This document shows, in pieces, positions 24,264 to 33,858 of a stretch of 64,000 bases of DNA; positions within the stretch are counted from its first letter, which is position 1, and every line of letters starts with the position of its first letter. The notes below the pieces were generated by a model. It was not told the origin of the DNA, did not search any database, and worked only from the letters and a program-made list of their open reading frames with translations. Source of the DNA: Candidatus Peribacteria bacterium (GTDB lineage: Bacteria > Patescibacteriota > Gracilibacteria > Peribacterales > Peribacteraceae); assembly GCA_023038255.1 (NCBI GenBank), contig CP082927.1:1175243-1239242 (forward strand), given 5' to 3'. A program made the translations under genes and the position numbers.

Positions 24264-25016
24264 CTATAAGGAAGAGGCTGTAAGCGTCACCGTCGTCTCG
24301 TACACCCCGTTCGGCACAATCGCCGTCGCCCCGACTTCCGCCCTGAACTGCAGGATCTGCGTGGATCCGGCAACTGATGTACGGGATGCGCGCGATACAA
24401 CGGTGTAACTACCCGTTCCAACATTCAACCATTTATCGGTAGAATTATCTATTCCCCACTTCACATCGGTATCCGTACTGGTTGAACGCAATCTTCCTCC
24501 CCAACGGGAATCGGTGGCAGCAACAGACCATGTCTGCGGCGTATCGGTCACCGTTGGTGAAAATGGACGAATGACAGAGGTATGGGGTGGCGTCGTAGAA
24601 ATGAGCGATCCGGTATTCACGCCACCACTTCCCGTCCGAACCTGCCAAATCAACGCATACCCCGCATCATGATCCGTAATAACCGTGCAGGTATTATCCG
24701 CAGTTGCCTGTCCATTCATGGTAATGGTCCCAAGGTTCGTCAGATCTTCACAAGTTAAAGACAGAAATGTTCCTCCATCCGGCTGCCGGTACCCTGCATT
24801 CAAATCATAATTACCCGACCGTCCGAACCCGATATTAGATTCTCCGATTGTATCGTCTAAAAGATAATTCGTGGACTTTGCACCGTCTCCGCCCCCACTA
24901 CTCACCACATCACTCGGAATCTGATAATTGGTTGTTTTGGCACGTTCAAGCTGCTGTGCATGGGTTTGCGTTATCAGGATCCCCAGGCCGAAGATGACCG
25001 CACAAGTCCGTCGCAC
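24264..25016 (-). CDS. Exported hypothetical beta-rich protein
   Basis: This 250-residue protein has a signal peptide (CAVIFGLGILITQTHAQQ, cleavage near THA-QQ) followed by a Ser/Thr/Gly-rich beta region with repeated TNYxIxxxxxxSGG/STNYLLDDTIGES patterns, and a C-terminal beta domain (TQILQFRAEVG to VTLTASSL). No family was recognised; similar surface proteins are common in CPR genomes. The GTG at 25016 is preferred because TATACT lies 7 bases upstream (25029-25024) and because a longer frame from 25157 or 25196 would span the 16S promoter. Confidence 0.65.
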   Translation of the reverse strand: MRRTCAVIFGLGILITQTHAQQLERAKTTNYQIPSDVVSSGGGDGAKSTNYLLDDTIGESNIGFGRSGNYDLNAGYRQPDGGTFLSLTCEDLTNLGTITMNGQATADNTCTVITDHDAGYALIWQVRTGSGGVNTGSLISTTPPHTSVIRPFSPTVTDTPQTWSVAATDSRWGGRLRSTSTDTDVKWGIDNSTDKWLNVGTGSYTVVSRASRTSVAGSTQILQFRAEVGATAIVPNGVYETTVTLTASSL

Positions 25017-25094
25017 GGCAGGAAGTATAGGGTCCTGATTGGGGTGGGGGCCAGAGGCGAAACAGGCATTCTGAAGAAAAGTATATAAATCCTG

Positions 25095-25122
25095 TTGACG
25101 CACCCTTTTTGACTGGTAGAGT
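25095..25122 (+). promoter_or_regulatory. Promoter of the 16S rRNA unit
   Basis: TTGACG (25095-25100), 16 bases, TAGAGT (25117-25122). Predicted start near 25129, about 300 bases before mature 16S. It lies inside the longer open frame on the other strand, arguing for the shorter start of that gene. Confidence 0.75.
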
Positions 25123-25197
25123 ATCCCTACTCTGCGCTCTTTGAGATGGTTTTCCATTGCGAAGGAGTGACGGAGGTGTTTTGACGGCTCATTCACA

Positions 25198-25216
25198 ACA
25201 TCGTGTAGTAGAGAGA
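25198..25216 (+). repeat. Left arm of the 16S processing stem
   Basis: This 19-base arm is the exact reverse complement of 27033-27051, downstream of 16S. The two arms can pair to form the long stem normally cut by RNase III to release pre-16S rRNA. Confidence 0.9.
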
Positions 25217-25281
25217 TGTGTTTGTCACTTTATAAGACGCAAGTCTTATCTGGTGCACAACCCAATATTCTTTGAATATAT

Positions 25282-25321
25282 AGTGAGGAGTCACTCAAAA
25301 TACTCAAGTGCGGAGGCACTT
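25282..25321 (+). promoter_or_regulatory. Twin GGAG-loop hairpins in the 16S leader
   Basis: AGTGA-GGAG-TCACT (25282-25295) and AAGTGC-GGAG-GCACTT (25306-25321) are adjacent perfect hairpins with the same GGAG tetraloop. GGAG is complementary to CTCC in the 16S 3' end. Confidence 0.6.
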
Positions 25322-25433
25322 AAATAACTCATTACTACAGTGATCACTCTATGATCATGTAGCCATTATCATTATCTTTAAAGATGATCCCGAGAGGTCG
25401 TTCGTAAGAATGGCATTAAAACTCAAAGGAAGT

Positions 25434-26899
<1,466 letters not shown>

Positions 26900-27032
26900 C
26901 CAGGGAGTTATCTCTCTTACATATGCTCTAGCTGGTTATTCAATTGCTAACATATGATTGATTGCCCGGGGAATAACCACCAATGCCCTGTTTCTTGCCA
27001 TTGCAAGGAACCAGAGTATTGGTCCCGGAAGG
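26900..27032 (+). other. 3' spacer of the 16S unit
   Basis: This spacer holds no tRNA and no start of 23S. It contains the repeated words GCTAACATATG and CTTACATATGCT, and leads to the right arm of the processing stem. Confidence 0.6.
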
Positions 27033-27051
27033 TCTCTCTACTACACGATGT
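27033..27051 (+). repeat. Right arm of the 16S processing stem
   Basis: TCTCTCTACTACACGATGT is the exact reverse complement of 25198-25216. Together the arms enclose the whole 16S gene and its leader hairpins. Confidence 0.9.
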
Positions 27052-27076
27052 GGTGACCGCCACAAAACACAATCAG

Positions 27077-27099
27077 CACCCCGCAAGGGGTGTTTTTTG
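27077..27099 (+). terminator. Terminator of the 16S unit
   Basis: CACCCC-GCAA-GGGGTG (27077-27092) is followed by TTTTTT. It closes the transcript right after 16S and so shows that this is a single-gene rRNA unit. Confidence 0.92.
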
Positions 27100-27141
27100 T
27101 AGCATAAAAACTATAGGCCCTCCCCTATCTGAACTGCAGTC

Positions 27142-27585
27142 TTACTTCTTCCGTTTAACCGTCGTCTTCTTTCTCTTCTGTAAATGCGCCCTCGCCTTTT
27201 CCGCCATGTCTTCGTATTTCAATCGAAGTGCATTCAGCTCTTTTTCCGTCAGCTCCTCCACATCAATCACTGCATTGTGAGAGTTGGCCCCCGCACGGAT
27301 GAGTTCATCGAGTTTGATCTGCATGGCGATACTGTCGCGGTTCTGGGTATTCTGAATGAGGAAGACCATCAGGAAGGTCACGATGGTCGTGCCGGTGTTC
27401 ACCACCAGCTGCCACGTGTTGCTGAAGTTGAAAATATGGCCGACAGAGGCCCAGATACAAATGAGGGCGATAGCAAAAAAGAATGCAATCGGATGACCGG
27501 CGGCACTCGCAATCCACTTGGCAAACTTGGCAAACAAACTCTTGGAGTGAGGCGATGTGTATTCCATCACAGATGAACGCGGCAT
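27142..27585 (-). CDS. Low-affinity iron permease family protein
   Basis: This 147-residue protein has two transmembrane helices (about 32-50 and 58-78; GHPIAFFFAIALICIWASVG, VNTGTTIVTFLMVFLIQNTQ) followed by the conserved NRDSIAMQIKLDELIRA segment of the low-affinity iron permease family, and a Lys-rich tail. Bacterial members are often annotated as iron transporters by homology to yeast Fet4, but direct evidence is thin. TACGCT is 7 bases before the ATG. It sits between the 16S unit and the suf region. Confidence 0.85.
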   Translation of the reverse strand: MPRSSVMEYTSPHSKSLFAKFAKWIASAAGHPIAFFFAIALICIWASVGHIFNFSNTWQLVVNTGTTIVTFLMVFLIQNTQNRDSIAMQIKLDELIRAGANSHNAVIDVEELTEKELNALRLKYEDMAEKARAHLQKRKKTTVKRKK

Positions 27586-27806
27586 GGAGGGTAGCGTAAC
27601 GTAAAAGAACGGGAGTCACCATCCGCCTGCGCTTGCGAAACCGCCTGTACGGTTGTCTATACATGGTTCAAGATACTTTACTTTATTGTAATTATATTTT
27701 ATAATATATATAGTCTGGACATTCCAGACGCGCCGTTCTTTGACTGCATCGTTGCCTATTGATGGGGATGACGGTCGGGAGGCGCATACATCAAAGGAGA
27801 TGCGAA
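27586..27806 (+). promoter_or_regulatory. AT-rich promoter and leader of the 53-residue gene
   Basis: TTTACT (27677-27682), 17 bases, TATAAT (27700-27705) drive a leader of about 95 bases with TCTGGACATTCCAGA and a GCGCC/GGCGC pairing around GCATCGTTGCC. AAGGAGAT at 27794-27801, 5 bases before the ATG, matches the 16S 3' end perfectly over 8 bases. Confidence 0.6.
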
Positions 27807-27968
27807 ATGACAGGACGACAGTCAGTGGATCGAGAAGTGAACAGGACGATCATCGTATGCGTTTTTTTAGCCATTGTGGCCGTATCCTTGTACGTCCTCA
27901 ATAAAGGCGACCACGATAAGTGGCTTGCGCAGCAGAATGCTGCTGAATGGCAACGAACAGCTCATTAA
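27807..27968 (+). CDS. Tiny single-TM protein
   Basis: This 53-residue protein has one transmembrane helix (TIIVCVFLAIVAVSLYVL, residues 14-31) and a hydrophilic C-terminus (GDHDKWLAQQNAAEWQRTAH). The ATG at 27807 is fixed by the strong AAGGAGAT site, one of only a few in this window. A terminator follows at once, so the gene is a stand-alone unit. The function is unknown; the layout matches the other tiny membrane genes at 33.6-37.8 kb. Confidence 0.75.
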   Translation: MTGRQSVDREVNRTIIVCVFLAIVAVSLYVLNKGDHDKWLAQQNAAEWQRTAH

Positions 27969-27975
27969 CCGGCAA

Positions 27976-28006
27976 CCCTGCACCGATTCTGGTGCAGGGT
28001 TTGTTT
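27976..28006 (+). terminator. Terminator of the 53-residue gene
   Basis: CCCTGCACC (27976-27984) and GGTGCAGGG (27991-27999) form a 9-bp stem followed by TTTGTTT. Confidence 0.85.
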
Positions 28007-28832
28007 ATGCTGCATATTTCTCCGCAATCAACCCAAGAATCTCCTCTTTCACTTTTTCATCCGTAATACGATCCGTTATCGCACCCAGAAATCCCTGAAT
28101 ATACATCGCGCGCGCTTCGGCTTTCGGCACGCCGCGTGACGCAAAGTAGAAAAGATCTTCCGGCGTCAGGCGTGTGACCGTCGCACTGTGACTGGCCTTC
28201 ACATCATTGGTTTTAATCTCGAGCCCCGGCACCGCATCCACTTTTGCAGAGGAGTCGAGCATCAGCACTTCCTGTGTGAGGTACGTATTGGTGCCGCCAC
28301 CGCCAAGGCCGATTTCGATCATCCCTTTGGCAACCGCATGACCTTTTTCTTCGGCAACACCGCGCATCAGAATCTCGCCGGATCCCTCACGACCATCAAA
28401 AACATTTCTGCAGTTGATCTGCTGTTTCTCGCTCCCCTTTGCGTAAAACATCCAGTCAATCGCACTCTCGCCATGGGCGCCTTCCACACGCGACCGGAGA
28501 TTGTGTACCGTCACTGCATTGCCAAGCGTGATGTTTTGCCAGCGAAGCACGCCACCATCGGCTACCACTCCCCCCTGGTTAATATCAATCACACCATCGC
28601 GCGCAGTGTTGACGGTGATGATCGTGCAACGTGCACCTGCAGCAACCGACACATCAATATCATGGGACATCTGTTTGGCACTGGCTGTTAAACGAATCAG
28701 CAGTGTGAATGTTGCATCCTGTCCTACCGTCACTCTAAGCGGCGCCACTGCATCAGAAAAAGTGACATCCTTGGTTTCAGTGGCCCCTGCGGGGATAGAG
28801 ATGTCAGCCGACGAAAGAGATGGAATGCTCAC
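28005..28832 (-). CDS. sufD: SufD-like Fe-S assembly scaffold protein
   Basis: This 275-residue protein has the SufB/SufD beta-helix signature in its C-terminal half (EIKTNDVKASHSATVTRL, EDLFYFASRGVPKAEARAMYIQGFL). It is short for SufD (about 400-430 residues) because the N-terminal helical part is reduced. It works with SufB and SufC to build and pass on Fe-S clusters in the cytosol. GTG start with TAGAAT 6 bases upstream. sufB is 1.8 kb away at 30639 and sufC is 7.6 kb away at 36445, each with its own promoter, rather than in an operon. Confidence 0.88.
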   Translation of the reverse strand: MSIPSLSSADISIPAGATETKDVTFSDAVAPLRVTVGQDATFTLLIRLTASAKQMSHDIDVSVAAGARCTIITVNTARDGVIDINQGGVVADGGVLRWQNITLGNAVTVHNLRSRVEGAHGESAIDWMFYAKGSEKQQINCRNVFDGREGSGEILMRGVAEEKGHAVAKGMIEIGLGGGGTNTYLTQEVLMLDSSAKVDAVPGLEIKTNDVKASHSATVTRLTPEDLFYFASRGVPKAEARAMYIQGFLGAITDRITDEKVKEEILGLIAEKYAA

Positions 28833-28892
28833 AGAGGCATTCTATCTGTTTCTAGCGGTTCCGTCTGTATTTGATAAATAGTATTAATATTA

Positions 28893-28904
28893 TATAATAT
28901 CATT
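28893..28904 (+). promoter_or_regulatory. Leaderless -10 of the 84-residue gene
   Basis: TATAAT (28893-28898) in a very AT-rich tract, 6 bases before the ATG at 28905. It is the best -10 consensus among the leaderless genes. Confidence 0.65.
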
Positions 28905-29159
28905 ATGAAACCCGAGATTTCCGGCGGCAGAACGAAGGAAGAATTGGTACGGGCGTTAGTCGATGCACACAAAGACGGTGATGAGATCGCTGTTGAAACT
29001 GCGTACGCCGATGCACGAGACAGTGGCGTGGGTGACGTGGAGATTGCTCATATGCTGCTCATTCTGGACACGAAAGATGGAAACGGCATTCTGCTGTCTC
29101 CTGCAATCAGCAAAACATTCGAATACATCCAGGCAAAAGTAGAGAAGATTGTTCAGTAG
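28905..29159 (+). CDS. Hypothetical small helical protein
   Basis: This 84-residue acidic soluble protein looks helical (KEELVRALVDAHKDGDEIAV, VEIAHMLLILDTKDG) and has no recognised family. It begins 6 bases after TATAAT and has no ribosome site. Its end overlaps the convergent hypothetical gene by 7 bases. It lies between the divergent sufD and other hypothetical genes. Confidence 0.65.
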   Translation: MKPEISGGRTKEELVRALVDAHKDGDEIAVETAYADARDSGVGDVEIAHMLLILDTKDGNGILLSPAISKTFEYIQAKVEKIVQ

Positions 29160-29563
29160 GCTTTCTGCACACCCGTTCCCCATATTTTAAGAGTGCTTTG
29201 TATGTCTACAGAGAATGCGAGAATATGCGGGTTGTTATCTGGATCTGTCGGTTCCTCGGTTTCCGGCGCCTGGTACAAACGTGGAAATGTCTCTGTCCCG
29301 GACTCTTTTGAGACAAGCGGACCCTGCAGGAGTTCATCCAAATCAAGCATCTGCATAAACAGTAATGCACGTACTTCAAGAGAGACTTTTTTCGTCGCAG
29401 CATGATCGGGAGAGAGTCTCTTGTTTGTCAGAACATCCTGAATTCTGCGCTGGTAAATATCGGTATTGATTCCAAGCACAGAACGCGCATTCTCCAGAGC
29501 GGTTGAAAGCTCACGGAACGTGGGTTTGGAAACAGCCAAAGGCGGATCTTCGAGAAGACGCAT
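29153..29563 (-). CDS. Hypothetical soluble protein
   Basis: This 136-residue protein has a helical core (RELSTALENARSVLGI, KKVSLEVRALLFMQMLDLDE) and a Pro/Glu-rich C-terminal part. I recognise no domain. The ATG at 29563 has a CATACT hexamer 18 bases upstream. The gene overlaps the convergent 84-residue gene by 7 bases and follows the acidic hypothetical gene on the same strand after 85 bases. Confidence 0.6.
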   Translation of the reverse strand: MRLLEDPPLAVSKPTFRELSTALENARSVLGINTDIYQRRIQDVLTNKRLSPDHAATKKVSLEVRALLFMQMLDLDELLQGPLVSKESGTETFPRLYQAPETEEPTDPDNNPHILAFSVDIQSTLKIWGTGVQKAY

Positions 29564-29648
29564 AGGAAAAACGAGACCGGGAGTATGCCTGAAGATTGTA
29601 TGAAAACAAGAAGATTTATCCTTTTACCAATGGCTTTAGAAAGCCAAA

Positions 29649-30485
29649 TTATGACAAACCAACTTCCTCTTCCACTTCCGGGTCCGAGCCCCATTCTTCA
29701 TCAGTATCAAGCGTACTCGGGCTCACACCGACTGCATGTGTTTTATTGTCTTCGTCATGCCAAAGAGGCAGCCCGGATTGATAGCGAGCAGCCAGAGTGA
29801 GAATCTTTGTCTCGGAACCCGGCTTCGCTCTTGTGGGGTTGCGGGGATCAATGCCCAAGGCGGCAAAGTCTTCTGGTTCATATGCAATCAATTCCCCGAC
29901 TTCATCAAAATCATCTTCGTCCAAAACATCTGCGTCCAAATCACATTCATCATCCAATGCTTCTTCCAGAGAACGGGCATCATCCACAACATCGTTATCT
30001 GATGCTTCACTGCCGCTACCAGCTGTTTCAGGGTCGACACCCGACGATCTCAGCTCCAAACCATTATTAGTGTCCTCGGCAGACTCCGTGTCATCTGTTT
30101 GCGTTTCTACATCACCCGGCACTCCTGCCATCGCAGCCTGATCCGCCGCCTCTTCATCCTGCACTGACGTATCAAGAGTATCGAGAAGGTCTGGCACTGA
30201 AGCGGAGGGGAGAACGGAAACAGATGCCGCCAATGGAGACTGTGTTGCAGGTGATTGTGAGACCGATCTTGGGATGGAACCTGCAGCTCCTGCAAAGTGC
30301 TTCAGCATGTCGCGCACATTTGAGGGAGGCTTGCCGTGCACTTCACAGAGTGTCACCACCATCGCTTTGCGAATCGATGTGCCCACGTTCGTAAAACGTT
30401 GCGCCCACTGCTGTTGCACTTCTGGTGTGCGATCCTGAAGGTAGCCCCCTTCCACTAGCCTCTCAAGAACGTCTTCTGCTGGCAT
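29649..30485 (-). CDS. Acidic low-complexity hypothetical protein
   Basis: This 278-residue protein has a helical N-terminal domain (about 1-80; VLERLVEGGYLQD, SIRKAMVVTLCEVHG) and then a long Ser/Pro-rich and Asp/Glu-rich region (e.g. DDECDLDADVLDEDDFDEVG) that is probably disordered. It ends EEWGSDPEVEEEVGLS. The start at 30485 is preferred over 30503 because TATAAT lies 6 bases before it; the earlier ATG would fall on the -10. Function unknown. Confidence 0.65.
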   Translation of the reverse strand: MPAEDVLERLVEGGYLQDRTPEVQQQWAQRFTNVGTSIRKAMVVTLCEVHGKPPSNVRDMLKHFAGAAGSIPRSVSQSPATQSPLAASVSVLPSASVPDLLDTLDTSVQDEEAADQAAMAGVPGDVETQTDDTESAEDTNNGLELRSSGVDPETAGSGSEASDNDVVDDARSLEEALDDECDLDADVLDEDDFDEVGELIAYEPEDFAALGIDPRNPTRAKPGSETKILTLAARYQSGLPLWHDEDNKTHAVGVSPSTLDTDEEWGSDPEVEEEVGLS

Positions 30486-30638
30486 ATCTGCATTATAAAA
30501 CATTTAATTATATATGCAATACGCCAGCTGCTTTCCTCAACTGATCCTCTCATCTTTAGAAAGAGCGAGACGGTTTGCCGGAATGAGAGCGCAGGAGGAT
30601 AGGATTGTTACTGCAAAGCAGCAGCTGGCAGGCCGGCT

Positions 30639-32081
30639 TTATCCCACACTTCCCTCCATCTCCAGCTCAATCAAGCGGTTCATTTCAACGGCATATTCCA
30701 ATGGCAGCTGGCGCACAATCGGCTCAATAAATCCGTTCACAATCATGGCCCGCGCCTCCTCTTCGGCAATGCCACGGGATGTGAGGTAGAAAATATCTTC
30801 TTCGGAAAGACGGCCGACGGTCGCCTCATGTGCGATCGTCACATCGTTATTACGGACCTGAATGTCGGGCACGGTATCGGTCCTGCTGATCTCATCAAGG
30901 AGCAGAGCGTCACATTCCACGTTGGCCGTGCAATCGTGCGCGTGCGGGGCAATTTTGAGCTGACCGCGGTACACTGCCACACCACCGTCTTTGCTGATGC
31001 TCTTTGATGTCACTTTCGATGTGGTGTGCGGCGCCATGTGAAACACCTTCGCACCTGTGTCCTGCCACTGCCCCTTATTCGCAAACGCGATCGCCATGTG
31101 ATCGCAGCGTGCGCCTTCGCCCACAAGCACTGAGCATGGATAGAGCATTGTCACACCCGATCCCATATTCCCGCCAATCCATTCCATGATCGCATCTTTC
31201 TGCACGATCGCACGCTTGGTATTCAGGTTATAGGTATCACGACTCCAGTTTTCGACGGAGGAATACCGGCACTTCGCGCCGTCCTTCACAAAAATTTCGA
31301 CGAGCCCCGCATGGAGCCCCTGACTGCCGTACTTCGGTGCAGAACATCCTTCGATGTAGTGCGCATCAGCACCATCTTCCACGATGATCAGTGTGTGCTC
31401 AAACTGCCCCATGTTCTTTGCGTTCATGCGGAAATATGCCTGCAGGGGTTCGCGGATTTTCACACCTTTCGGCACATACAGAAACGTTCCCCCGCTCCAC
31501 ACCGCTCCATGGAGGGCTGCAAATTTATGGTCGGTATTCGGGACGCACTTCATGAAATATTCTTTCACGAGATTCGGATGTGTCTGGAGGGCATCATCCA
31601 TGTCGAGGAAGATCACTCCCAGGTCCTCCCACTCTTTTTTCAGATTGTGATACACCATCTCGCTTTCATACTGGGCACCCACTCCCGCGAGCATTTTCCG
31701 TTCGGCTTCCGGAATACCAAGACGGTCGTACACGCGGCGGATATCCTCCGGTACTTCGCCCCAGTCATTCGTCTCCTGCGTTCCGGCAGATGCGTAGTAG
31801 ATGATGTTGTCGAGATCGAGTGTCGAGAGATCCGCCCCCCACGTCGGCATCGGTTTTTCTTTAAAAATCTTCAGGGATGCCAAACGATGTTCCAGCATCC
31901 ACACCGGTTCATTTTTATCCGCGCTGATCTTCCGCACCAGTTCCTCGTCGACTCCTTTCTTGAGGCCATCGGCGTAGGCAGACTGATTCGGCGTATCGAA
32001 AATATCGCGCGAGAGTTCCCCGAAAATCATCTTGTCGTCTGGTTTTGCGGCCGTTGAAAGAGGGTCTTTGACGCGAGTCAT
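30639..32081 (-). CDS. sufB: Fe-S cluster assembly protein SufB
   Basis: This 480-residue protein matches SufB over its whole length (e.g. YYASAGTQETNDWGEVPEDI, GVGAQYESEMVYH, TDHKFAALHGAVWSGGTFLYVPKG, NLNTKRAIVQKDA, and the C-terminal FYLTSRGIAEEEARAMIVNG). SufB is the scaffold on which the cluster is built in the SufBC2D complex. The start at 32081 is set by TATACT at 32095-32090, 8 bases upstream; a 16-residue longer frame runs through the promoter. sufC and sufD are elsewhere in the window, and sufS/sufU are not present. Confidence 0.97.
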   Translation of the reverse strand: MTRVKDPLSTAAKPDDKMIFGELSRDIFDTPNQSAYADGLKKGVDEELVRKISADKNEPVWMLEHRLASLKIFKEKPMPTWGADLSTLDLDNIIYYASAGTQETNDWGEVPEDIRRVYDRLGIPEAERKMLAGVGAQYESEMVYHNLKKEWEDLGVIFLDMDDALQTHPNLVKEYFMKCVPNTDHKFAALHGAVWSGGTFLYVPKGVKIREPLQAYFRMNAKNMGQFEHTLIIVEDGADAHYIEGCSAPKYGSQGLHAGLVEIFVKDGAKCRYSSVENWSRDTYNLNTKRAIVQKDAIMEWIGGNMGSGVTMLYPCSVLVGEGARCDHMAIAFANKGQWQDTGAKVFHMAPHTTSKVTSKSISKDGGVAVYRGQLKIAPHAHDCTANVECDALLLDEISRTDTVPDIQVRNNDVTIAHEATVGRLSEEDIFYLTSRGIAEEEARAMIVNGFIEPIVRQLPLEYAVEMNRLIELEMEGSVG

Positions 32082-32101
32082 ACGGTAAGAGTATAGCACG
32101 A

Positions 32102-32539
32102 CTATTCCTCCTCGATTTTTGCATCCCAATCGGCGAATTCAGCCCTCATGCCATCATATAATGCATATTGAAACAATGTATCCAGTTCCGCCTCGGTATA
32201 ACAGATAACATCCTCAGGAGAATGCGCTCTCAGCATCTTCAGACGCAGTGCGGGCAAAGACCGTGTGTCAGCGTAGAGTGCCCGCATCATTCTATGAGGC
32301 CGGAAATCTCTCTTCTCTGCCAGAATTCGCCCCTCCAACAGGGAAACACGTAGAAATCTTTCCAGCATAAAACGTGACCGGCTACTTTTGGAATCCAGAA
32401 GAAAATCTTCGTAAAATCCACGCAAAAAATCTCTGGTGATGGCGCTGATACGGAAAAGATCGTCGTCCTCCACCTCAGTGACTTCTTGAGTCACATCCTC
32501 CACTGGAGCCACTGCAATGTCGATTGTCTCACTTTCCAT
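32102..32539 (-). CDS. Hypothetical helical protein
   Basis: This 145-residue acidic protein begins with a Val/Glu-rich stretch and continues as helices (DFLRGFYEDFLLDSKSSRSR, SLLEGRILAEKRDFRPHRMM). No domain was recognised. TAGAAT lies about 11 bases before the ATG at 32539, which was preferred over a start 13 codons upstream. It is 20 bases before the sufB start on the same strand, but sufB has its own promoter in the gap and inside the gene's end. Confidence 0.6.
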   Translation of the reverse strand: MESETIDIAVAPVEDVTQEVTEVEDDDLFRISAITRDFLRGFYEDFLLDSKSSRSRFMLERFLRVSLLEGRILAEKRDFRPHRMMRALYADTRSLPALRLKMLRAHSPEDVICYTEAELDTLFQYALYDGMRAEFADWDAKIEEE

Positions 32540-32587
32540 AAAGCGGCGGCATTCTAGAATTCTTTTGCACGCCGTCAATCACTTTTA

Positions 32588-33238
32588 TTATTTTGTCAAT
32601 TCGACCGTTTTAACTATCTCTTCCAGGTATGTCCATTCCCCCTCCTCATCCGTCCCGCATCCAGTTGTGAAGCTGTAGTTATAGTCCGTGCCGATGACTT
32701 CCATGGTCGGATACGAACACAAGCCAGCATCGGTGTATTCCACAACTGTTAAGCCGTTGATGGTGCGGACAGTCGTGTTTGGAACAACTTCATTACCACG
32801 CCCTTCAACAATGCGAACCGTCTGGTTTGCAGTACGGGCAGGGAGGAAGGTGAGTTCGTAAGAGCGTCCGGGGTTGCAGAGGGTGGGGTCCGGATTGAAG
32901 TTCGATATGGGCGGCCCGAAGAGAACGTATCCATAGGGGAAAGACTCAGTGGACTGATGATTCACATACGGGGGAAAATGCTCTGCTGTTGATCCCCACT
33001 TCTCGTTATACGGAATGGAAAAACGGATACCCATTTCTGTATTGCTATACACCACTGAGGTGTTTGCAGGATCAGTATTCATCGGCGGACAATCGGCGCC
33101 GTAGGTGAAAGGCGCACTCGTCACAACATCGGTTTCATCAGCGGGAACAAGCGGCTCATCCAGATATGTATCAGATGATGAACAGGCACTTAAGAGGAGG
33201 AGAAGTGCGGCAACCCGGAATGCGCGTGAAAACTGCAT
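32588..33238 (-). CDS. Predicted lipoprotein of unknown function
   Basis: This 216-residue protein has a lipoprotein signal peptide with lipobox LLSAC (Cys about residue 20), then a Pro/Asp-rich linker and a beta-rich domain (GIRFSIPYNEKWGS, TVRTINGLTVVEYTDAG). It would be anchored to the outer face of the membrane. The start at 33238 follows TACAGT by 7 bases. No family was recognised; the domain recalls PsbP-like or DUF folds with the IPxxW pattern, but this is a guess. Confidence 0.75.
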   Translation of the reverse strand: MQFSRAFRVAALLLLLSACSSSDTYLDEPLVPADETDVVTSAPFTYGADCPPMNTDPANTSVVYSNTEMGIRFSIPYNEKWGSTAEHFPPYVNHQSTESFPYGYVLFGPPISNFNPDPTLCNPGRSYELTFLPARTANQTVRIVEGRGNEVVPNTTVRTINGLTVVEYTDAGLCSYPTMEVIGTDYNYSFTTGCGTDEEGEWTYLEEIVKTVELTK

Positions 33239-33530
33239 GGAAGACACTGTAGCAGAAAGAACAATGATCATCTCTTGTGAAGAATGAAAAGTTTGTCATA
33301 CAAACTGCCAATTTTTCTTGTGTAACCCGGTTTTTGCGGGCTTGAAAGAGACAATCGTGCACCTGAAAAATCAGAAGAAAATGTAAGGGAATATCGGAGA
33401 AAAGTCGGCAGCAGCAATGGGTATGTCTTCGTGCACCTCACCAGAGAATCAGTGTGGAAAACTATCGTATACGTCGAATAGGGCCAAAGGACTGATCGTT
33501 CACCCGCAGGATGCCCTTTTGCAAAAGCTG
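33239..33530. other. Intergenic stretch without a gene
   Basis: About 290 bases separate the divergent lipoprotein gene and promoter module A. Short hairpins are seen (AGTTTG-TCATAC-AAACT near 33290 and CCCGGTTTTTGCGGG near 33329). A minus-strand open frame across 33268-33633 has no promoter, ribosome site or protein-like composition and is not called. Confidence 0.5.
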
Positions 33531-33650
33531 CTCTTAGAGTCTTGAAATATTTTTCTGCTTCTGATACAAGCTGCGCAATCTGATGGCCCCGAACAGCCCT
33601 CGGAGGTTTTGTCGTTTCGTTATTTGAAAACACTGGTTGCTGGCATAGAA
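33531..33650 (+). promoter_or_regulatory. Promoter-leader module A
   Basis: CTCTTAGAG (33531-33539), 2 bases, TTGAAA (33542-33547), 17 bases, TACAAG (33565-33570). The leader has a hairpin CCCCGA/TCGGAGG (33587-33606) followed by TTTTGT, then a GTTTT/AAAAC pairing, and AAGGAGAT before the ATG at 33661. It shares its order and spacing with modules B (34307) and C (34971), and its promoter part with D (63767). Confidence 0.75.
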
Positions 33651-33660
33651 GGAGATTTTC

Positions 33661-33858
33661 ATGTCATCGGTCACAAGTAGTACACAGGAAGAGAAAGCTG
33701 GAGAAACTGTAAGGGACATGTGGGGAGCAATTCTATCATTTCTAGGACTCGTCCTGTTTGTCATCACCATTGTAGGCATGATGGAAATGGTTACCATCCG
33801 GCATCCGCCGGAACACACACTCCAAACCTCCCAAGAAAGGAATACGGATGAGCAATAG
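33661..33858 (+). CDS. Tiny single-TM protein A1
   Basis: This 65-residue protein has a polar N-terminus (MSSVTSSTQEEKAGETVRD), one transmembrane helix (WGAILSFLGLVLFVITIVGM, about 21-40) and a polar tail. The start is fixed by AAGGAGAT, an 8-base match to the 16S 3' end. It is the first of three genes under module A, and its end overlaps A2 by 11 bases. No family is known to me. Confidence 0.75.
   Translation: MSSVTSSTQEEKAGETVRDMWGAILSFLGLVLFVITIVGMMEMVTIRHPPEHTLQTSQERNTDEQ

Larger units (their letters stand above)
25017..25433 (+). promoter_or_regulatory. 16S rRNA promoter and leader region
   Basis: This 417-base stretch holds no credible gene. It contains the rRNA promoter (25095-25122), a boxA-like GCGCTCTTTGAGA at 25133-25145, the left arm of the processing stem (25198-25216), a hairpin ATAAGAC-GCAA-GTCTTAT near 25232-25249, and two small GGAG-loop hairpins (25282-25321). 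Confidence 0.7.

Noticed and set aside
25017..25196. Upstream extension of the exported beta-rich protein gene
   Set aside because: It would place the start inside the 16S promoter region and put the signal peptide in the middle of the protein.
26900..27141. Possible spacer tRNA or 5S rRNA after 16S
   Set aside because: No tRNA-like arms or 5S core were found before the terminator at 27077.
33268..33633. A 121-codon minus-strand frame before module A
   Set aside because: No promoter, no ribosome site, composition not protein-like, and it overlaps the conserved promoter module.
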